Shown piece by piece: positions 57,849 through 64,000 of a stretch of 64,000 nt of DNA. The notes below the pieces were generated by a model, which saw only the letters and a program-made list of their open reading frames with translations, searched no databases and was not told where the DNA came from. How positions within the stretch are numbered: position 1 is the first letter of the stretch; every line of letters begins with the position of its first letter. Origin of the DNA: Isoetes taiwanensis (lineage: Eukaryota; Streptophyta; Lycopodiopsida; Isoetales; Isoetaceae); contig JAJEKV010000058.1 in the NCBI GenBank assembly GCA_021234155.1, positions 9,112,992-9,176,991 on the forward strand, in the 5' to 3' direction. Made by a program: the position numbers and the translations under genes.

Positions 57849-60631
57849 GTGGCCACAATAATATGCTGATGTTGACCTGTAGAAGAAGGATTAATGGGAC
57901 CAATATAATCTAGTCCCCAAATTTGAAAGGGTCCTGGAGATATGATAGGATTCAAGGCAGCTGGCAATAAAATTCTTTTACTAAAAATTTGACATTGATG
58001 GCAAGTTTTTATGACCTCATAACAATCTCTAAAAACAGTAGGCCAATAATATCCAGACCTGAGAATCTTTTTTGCATTGGTATCTCCAGCAAAATATCCT
58101 CCACAGATACCTTTATGCATCTCCCTAATGATCAAGGCAGATTCTTCTTCACTTACACACCTCAGCAAGATTCCATCCCTGTTAACTTTGCACAAGACAT
58201 TGTCTATCAGCTTGAATTGTCTGCACTTGTCCTTGAGTCTTCTTTTCTGACTTGGAGTGAGGCTTGGAGAGATGATCCCATGTTGTAAAAAATCTCTAAT
58301 AGGTTGTTGCCATCCTCCTTTGGCTTGACCTCCTTGAGTTACTTCTAAGTGTGCTACTGCAAGTGAGGTGTCAGTAGTATTCAATTCATCTTCATGATCA
58401 AAAAATATATAAGGCAAGTAGAGGCTAGGATTTCGTGTCAAATGCAACTCTTTTACAGAAATATCATAACTTTGCAACTTACAAGCCCACCTCTGGATTT
58501 TTGGTTTATTAGTTGCTTTACCAAATAGCAGGCCCATTGGGTTTTGCTTCATATGAAGAACTTGGCTCTTCAGAAGCAAATGTCCTTGTCTATTAATAAG
58601 AAACATGAGGGCAGCAGCATTTTTTTCTATTCTGGTGTATCTTTCTTCAAGAGCAGACCATTGTTTGCTTGCAAAAACTATAATATGCTTGTCCTGCAGA
58701 ATGGCTAAACCTATGGCTTTTTTAGTAACAGTAATATAAACTTCAAATGGCATGCTCAGATCTGGTTTTTTCAAAAGAGTAGCTTCACATATAGATGAAA
58801 TGAGAAAGTCAAAAGCCTCTTGGCATTCTGAAGTCCATGTAATAGGTATGTGCTTACTTTCAGATTTACAAAATTTACCTACTCTGGTCAGCTTAGAAAT
58901 GAGACTTAAGATATGAGCAAAATTTGGGATATACATTCTAAGAAAACTCGTCATACCAATAAAACTCTTAACCTGCTTCAGATTCTTGGGAGGTGCTAGC
59001 TTTTTGAGAGCTTCAATCTTATCCTGAGCAACTTGAATGCCCTGGCTGGATACTTCATATCCTAAGAGCTGCCCTTTAGATGCAAAAAAGATACATTTTT
59101 TTGGATTTAGATTAACTCCTGAAGTCCTGCATAAAGAGCAAATTTTTGCAAGTAATTCCACATGGTTAGTAGAATGAGAACCCAAACAAAGATCATCTAA
59201 GTACACCCTAAACTCTTCAGCAGACATGGTTTTGAAAATAACATCCATTGCTCTTTGAACAGTGGCCGGGGCATTCATCAGGCCAAATGGCATTCTCTTC
59301 ATAGCATATGTACCCCAAGGAGTGATAAATGAAGTCTTTGGCTGATCCTCCTCTTTGATGCTGATCTGATTAAACCCTGAAAAACTATCCAAAAATGAGT
59401 ACATGTCTTTTCCTGCAACAGCATATAGAATTTCCTCTAAAAAAGGTAAAGGATAACAATCTTTTATGGTGGCTTTATTCAAGTCTCGATAATCTATACA
59501 AATTCTCAAAGCACCATTCTTTTTCTCCACTGGAACAATGCATGACACCCATTCAAGATTAATAATTTCCACAATAACACCTGCATCCAACATTTTATGC
59601 AACTCTTCCTTGATTAGATCTAAAAGTGAAGCATTGATCCTCCTTAACTTCTGGAAAACAGGTTTACACCCTTCTTTAATTTTAATTTCAAATTGACATA
59701 CCTCTTCCTTGATACCAATGAGCTCAGAATAATCCCAAGCAAACACATCACTTCTTTCTTCAAAGAATTTGTTAATTTCTTCCTTGTTTTGTGTGTCAAA
59801 GAGATCTCCCACAAACAGAGTTCTTTGCTGGCCATTTTTATTGATTATAACCTCATTGGTTGCTTCTTCCTGTGATGCATTTATAACTAATATAGAACAG
59901 AATTCCTTAGCCTCGTCCTCATCAAGATCTTCCTCTGGGATAGCTCCTTCAGATAAATAAGTCATTAAAGTGTCTCTGCACAAAGCATCAGCTTCCCAAT
60001 TCTGCTCCCTTGGAATATGAGTAATTTCCCAAGAAGTAAAGTAAGCAAGCATTCCCATTACCTGATTTCTCAAGGATTCCATGTCAGCATTCTTGGCCTG
60101 ATACTCACCACTAACCTGTTTGCAAACTAACTGAGAATCTCCATAGATGTGTATGATTGAAATATCCATAGCCTTAGCTTCTTGAAGACCTGCAATCAAA
60201 GCCTTGTACTCTGCTACATTAGAAGTTATTTGGGGAAAAATCCTTCCTACCTTAGCCAAGAGTTTATTGGAGGTATCCTTCAGTATAGCTGCAGATGAGG
60301 CTACATTTAGTTTCTTTGAAATCCCTCCATCAAACCATAAACACCCTTCTTTTCCATTCTCAGAAGGTAGTGCACACTCTCTAATCAAAGGAATCAGATC
60401 AGTTTTCTTTGTGCTAGGGGTTGCTAAACTATAAGATCCTAGGGGCTCTTCTATAAGCATTTCTTTAATAAAATGTACCTCTTCCCTGAAGCCATAAGAA
60501 CCATCCTGGTTGTAAATTGTAGCTACTTGAGTGCCATTTAAAATGGTGCATCTCCCCTCGCACTGCATTGGCCTAGCATCAATCAGAGCCATCCACCTTC
60601 TCCCTAGCAAGAGATCATATATATCTCGCAT
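57797..60631 (-). pseudogene. Gypsy pol: archaeal-type RNase H, RT, degenerate RNase H, integrase N-part
   Basis: One 944-codon frame. Residues 5-14 close the protease domain (YDLLLGRRWM). Residues 97-225 form an archaeal-type RNase H with all four acidic residues visible: D101 (LWFDGG), E141 (AEYKALIAGL), D165 (YGDSQLV) and D215 (NWEADAL). RT spans about 310-530 (CIDYRDLN, FLDSFSGF with D415, MPFGLMNAPATVQRAMD, YLDD 477-480). A second, Gypsy-type RNase H at 625-735 seems to have lost its acidic residues (ITVTKKAIG, MKQNPMG). The integrase zinc region has H839 but Y846 where His is expected; C877 and C880 are present. D908 (GLDYIGPI) is the first integrase Asp. After residue 928 the text switches to the inserted chromovirus tail. 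Two frameshifts near 60610-60670 separate it from the protease. Confidence 0.93.
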
Positions 60632-60676
60632 CTTCTCCTAAATCTTCAAAAGCAACAACAACAAAATTGGCGGCTA

Positions 60677-61072
60677 CTACAACAATGCCTTCAAGATAAT
60701 GTGAACTTTGGTCACAATTCCAACTGGTGCTATTTTAGCATTAGAAAAGGATTTTAACAAAACAGATGATCTGTTATCTATCTCGAGCCCACATTTTTTC
60801 ATAACATGATAAGGCATGATATTTAGAGGTGAACCTCCATCCAGCAACACATTGGAAAAAGAATGACCTCCTAGAGTGGCTGAACACATAAATGCACCTG
60901 GGTCTTCTTCATTTTGAGCCAAAATAAGATTAGTGGCATTTGCAACACCTACACAAGCCACTGCCTCACTAAAAGTAGTTTGTTGTAATAACTTTTTCCT
61001 ATAACCAGGTGCAATTTTTAATAAGGTAAATAAGTCCACACTTACTTTGGAATTTTTCAGTAAAACATCCAA
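60677..61072 (-). pseudogene. Gypsy aspartic protease region
   Basis: Retropepsin-like domain that would process the polyprotein. It has GGHSFSNVLLDGGSPLNIM, the active-site DGGS motif (near 60840) with the family's usual following N-I. It begins in the same frame as gag, after a single in-frame TAA (61106 region), and ends at a frameshift into the downstream pol frame. Confidence 0.85.
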
Positions 61073-61105
61073 CTCATCAAGATCTTGACCTTTCTTACCA
61101 TACTT

Positions 61106-61753
61106 TTATTGAGGAGGTGGAGCTATTTCTTGGGGAGGAGCTTCCATGACAGGGGGCAGTGGCAATGTTGATTTCCTGGAATGCTCTGGAACAAATTTGT
61201 TAGGCTCAGCAGGTCTATAGGTATCCCCCATACTCCTGGTTTGTACTACCATCACTTCCTCAGTCTTTGGCATTTCTGTAGCCTGCACAAACATCATAGA
61301 ACTAGTAGATTCAGCAAACCTTACATGTGGAGTTGCCTCAGGTTTCTTCTCCTTCTCTTGCTTGGCAAAATATTCTTTGACAGAGCACCTAAGGTCAGTA
61401 TGACCAATCTCCTTGCAAAAAGCACAAACTGGACATTCCCTACCAAAATTACCTTTCTTTTTACATTTAGGACATATTTGCCAATAACAAATATCAGCTG
61501 GATGTGAAGTTCTATTACAATGAATACATTCAGGATAAGTTCTACCTGTTCTGTTTGCTTTGAGCTCCACAAGTTGCTTAGTTATTTTTGCTAAAGCCTC
61601 AGTTACCTTTGTCAAGTCAGCTTTGACCTCTGAAATTTGAGAATCAGCCTCTTCATCTTTGGTTTTTTTTCTTTTCTTTATGCTCTGCTGGAAATTTCTG
61701 TTTTGGAGCCATGAGTTCTCGAAATCCAGGTAGGATCTCGGTAGGACCTCCAA
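61106..61753 (-). pseudogene. Gypsy gag, C-terminal zinc-knuckle part only
   Basis: Nucleocapsid part of gag. A charged, coiled-coil-like stretch (SEVKADLTKVTEALAKITKQ) precedes a Cys/His-rich region with repeated CxxC pairs and CCHC-like spacing (CIHCNRTSHPADIC, CPKCKKKGNFGREC, CAFCKEIGHTDLRC). It is followed by a Pro-rich tail ending PPPQ and TAA. The frame runs up to the LTR border with no ATG, and the large capsid domain expected in plant Gypsy gag is absent. The 5' internal region has therefore been deleted, or the start lies elsewhere. Confidence 0.85.
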
Positions 61754-61755
61754 AA

Positions 61756-64000
61756 TGTTGACCCTAAACCTGGCTTAAAGGTCAACCACAAGGAACCAAT
61801 TCGAGTTTTCACTCAAATTGGGGTTAGAACCTCCATATCACTTAAGGTGATCAGTCTATGCAAGATAAATTTAAAGACAAGTGCAAAAATTTGAAGTTTT
61901 ATACCTTTCCCATTTCCAAAAACTAGCACCTTTGCCAAAACAGATGTGATGAGGAGGTGTAAATTGATTTTCTGAGTCAAGCACTATAGACTTGGCCAAA
62001 AAAGTTGTAGGTATCCAACAGTAAAGCCTCTGACCAAGTCAGAGACTTTATTTATGAGTTATTCGAGCTCAAAGTGTGGTCAAAATTTGGTCAATAGAGG
62101 TCAAATATGGGAAACAGTGATCAGAAAATGAGATTTGGAGTTGCCAAGCATTTTTTTGAGAATTTCTAAAGCAAATATATTTCAATGGTGATAAGGAAGA
62201 GAGGCAAGTGGTCAAATTCCCATTTGGAATTCTTTGTGGCTGGATTTGGCAAAATACAGTAAAAAACTGTTCAGAACAGAGAGCAATTTTTTTGAATTTG
62301 AGCTAGACGTGGTATTTTTGGATGATTTCAACTCCTTTGGCTTACACAAGTCCTAAGAATAGCTGGCAAATGGGCCAAAAGACTGAAAAGCACACGAGAA
62401 TTTTCTGTAGAATATTTTGTGGCAAAAATTGTTAAGAGAAATATCAGAGATGGATTTGACAACTTGGCAATCAATTTAAATTGATATGAAGGTAAATATA
62501 TCATGATAACAATAGATAAGGATGCTTCATAGCTTTAATCACAGGAAAATAATCATCACAAGTCATAAAATAATTTTTGAAAGTAATGTCAACTAGATCT
62601 TGTAAATCCAGTTGAGGAGAGATCAAGAACTTCAAGGATCGTTCAGATCTTGCTCAACAATGATCAATGTAGGATCTGAATACTTCTGGGCCTTCAAAAA
62701 ATGTCGAGGTTGTGTTTCCCCTGTATATAGTTTCGAATCTCGGTTTCAGTGATTTTAGGTAGTAAATTTAGGCTTATTCTATTGCTTAAGTTCCGGAATC
62801 CAAGAATAGGGTGGTCTCAGAGAGAATGGAGCGCGGGAAGACATGATTCGAGCCGGATTTCTAGTTCTAGGGTTCTTCAGCTGTATTTTCGCATAATTCG
62901 TGCGATAGAGTTTCATATTTTTATAGAAATATACCCTGTATATGCTATATTCGGCCATTTTTAAAAGCTTGGCCAATGATTCGAAGACTTTTACCCATAA
63001 AATACTTGAAGAAGATTATAGCCCAATGACCATAGGGGGGATGATTGCTCACACGTGCAAGAGGATAGGGAATCTTTGAAGCATTTTTTGACAAGGTTGG
63101 GAATATACCACTGAAGATATGATGGAATAAGAGTGAAGGTAAAAGAAATTATGAGGGAAGAAATGATATTTTTTGAGGCAAAGGCTTAAGTTGGTTTTGA
63201 GATAGGCAAGGTGATGGACATTGAAGAAATCAATAGGGAATTTGAGGAAGATGGCAATTATAGCAAAGCAATAATGACAAGGGAATGAACAATGGATATG
63301 AAAACAATGTTGAGCCAAAAAGGGCTAAAATGGGAGTAGTGGGGTGGAGTAAAGGGAAAGATTAGAAACTATACACCATGGGGTCTTCCAAACTCTAAAC
63401 TTCCAATCTTCAAAATATGTCTTCCAAACTTCATAACCCAAATTCTTCTAGAGCATACCCTTTAACTAAGCCAAAAAAATACCTCTTATGAACTTTAACC
63501 TTAAGCTCTTGTTGACTTGAAGAATGAACATCCTTTGACCTCCATATCAATGTTGAGTGCCAAGGGTCTTCCAAACTTTGACCTAGTATTTCAAGATAGG
63601 TTGACCTAGTTTGAATGCATAGATCACAATTAGCATGTTGCCCTTTGGGGGCAACATCTCGCCAAAACAAGAAAAAGGCTGGTCCCCTCAGCCATATGAT
63701 GTCAAAAATAAATAACTAGAGGGGTCTTCAACTTTGTACCAAGATGTCTAAGTGGGAATCATGATAAAATAAGAGAGTGAAGTGCAAATGTTGATGAAAT
63801 GTGTATGAATGTGGTGATGAAATGATGTGAATGGAATATAATGAGTGAGAAAAAGCAGAAGTGAGTGTGAATATGATAGGATGATGGTGCAATGGAGATG
63901 AGTGATAGTGCAAATGTTTGAGATCTCGCCAAAACAAGAAAATGCATGTCTTCTACTTGATCTTCAAAAAGTCGCAACTCTGCTATGGTGATAGAGATGA
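61756..64000 (-). repeat. 5' LTR (right copy) of the Gypsy element, cut by window end
   Basis: Direct repeat of 51841-54112. On the minus strand it ends ...GGTCAACA, followed by TTT and TGGAGGTCCTACC, a candidate PBS beginning TGG; the tRNA is not identified. Confidence 0.92.

Larger units (their letters stand above)
51841..64000 (-). mobile_element. Ty3/Gypsy LTR retrotransposon, nested and broken; runs off the window
   Basis: Two directly repeated LTRs (51841 to at least 54112; 61756 to beyond 64000) bracket minus-strand gag, protease, RNase H, RT, RNase H and integrase sequences. The right copy is the 5' LTR. The LTR edge is TGTTGACC; outside bases differ between copies (CCATGG against CCAAAA), confirming the border. 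Integrase is interrupted by a piece of another retrotransposon. Frameshifts and stops are present in pol, although the LTRs are still close to each other. The dual RNase H arrangement points to the Tat-like part of the non-chromovirus Gypsy elements, with an unusual order. Confidence 0.92.

Noticed and set aside
57989-58288. Plus-strand 99-codon frame and others at 59693-60434 and 61181-61507
   Set aside because: Antisense to well-supported pol and gag coding sequence.

Overview
This is a transposon-dense window of land-plant nuclear DNA. It has short exons with GT-AG introns, plant Copia and Gypsy retrotransposons, LINEs, a tRNA-derived SINE, a Helitron 3' end, a Mutator-like element and a nuclear copy of plastid rps11. 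The rps11 fragment has the GACGFKG / KKSTPFAA wording I associate with bryophytes, lycophytes, ferns and gymnosperms rather than flowering plants, so a non-angiosperm vascular plant is my guess (low confidence). Only two host genes look intact: a four-exon CPYC glutaredoxin (26154-27076, +) and a four-exon CYP72-clan cytochrome P450 (47541-49636, -).

Layout. 1-2064: AT-rich DNA with a minus-strand chromovirus-type LTR/PBS relic. 2074-12386: a 10.3-kb Mutator-like element (MULE), flanked on both sides by the 9-bp target duplication ATTTCAGGG. Its terminal inverted repeats of about 1.1 kb are GC-rich tandem arrays of GGATCC-type hairpins. Inside are a broken DDE/SWIM transposase (+), a small unknown two-exon gene (-), a second unknown minus-strand coding block, and two more hairpin arrays. 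12396-17340: no recognisable gene; a Helitron 3' terminus at 16824-16851. 17340-18890: 5'-truncated LINE (+). 21320-23790 and 35210-37640: two diverged inverted copies of an unknown 2.4-kb repeat. They enclose the glutaredoxin, a UDP-glycosyltransferase pseudogene, a block bounded by a 25-bp inverted repeat that holds a palindromic tandem array, and a truncated Copia element (33140-34683+, -). 37902-38382: a long-armed MITE. 40738-42120: LINE reverse-transcriptase pieces interrupted by a plastid rps11 insertion and a SINE. 44079-46130: a second LINE (-). 46676-51520: a pair of direct repeats of about 450 bp flanking the P450 and a possible HUH-nuclease remnant.

51841 to beyond the window end: a minus-strand Ty3/Gypsy element with LTRs longer than 2.2 kb. 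Its pol places an archaeal-type RNase H, with all four acidic residues present, ahead of the reverse transcriptase; the usual Gypsy RNase H behind the RT looks degenerate. Its integrase is split by a 2.5-kb piece of a different chromovirus arranged as pol tail - PPT - LTR - PBS. That order is circularly permuted and cannot arise by simple insertion of a linear element.

Strongest candidates for undescribed biology: the hairpin-TIR MULE with its accessory minus-strand gene; the Gypsy element with RNase H upstream of RT; the permuted chromovirus junction; the palindromic array at 29848-30256; and the HUH-like fragment at 50406-50810. Identities were judged by eye from the translated sequence; no database search was run.
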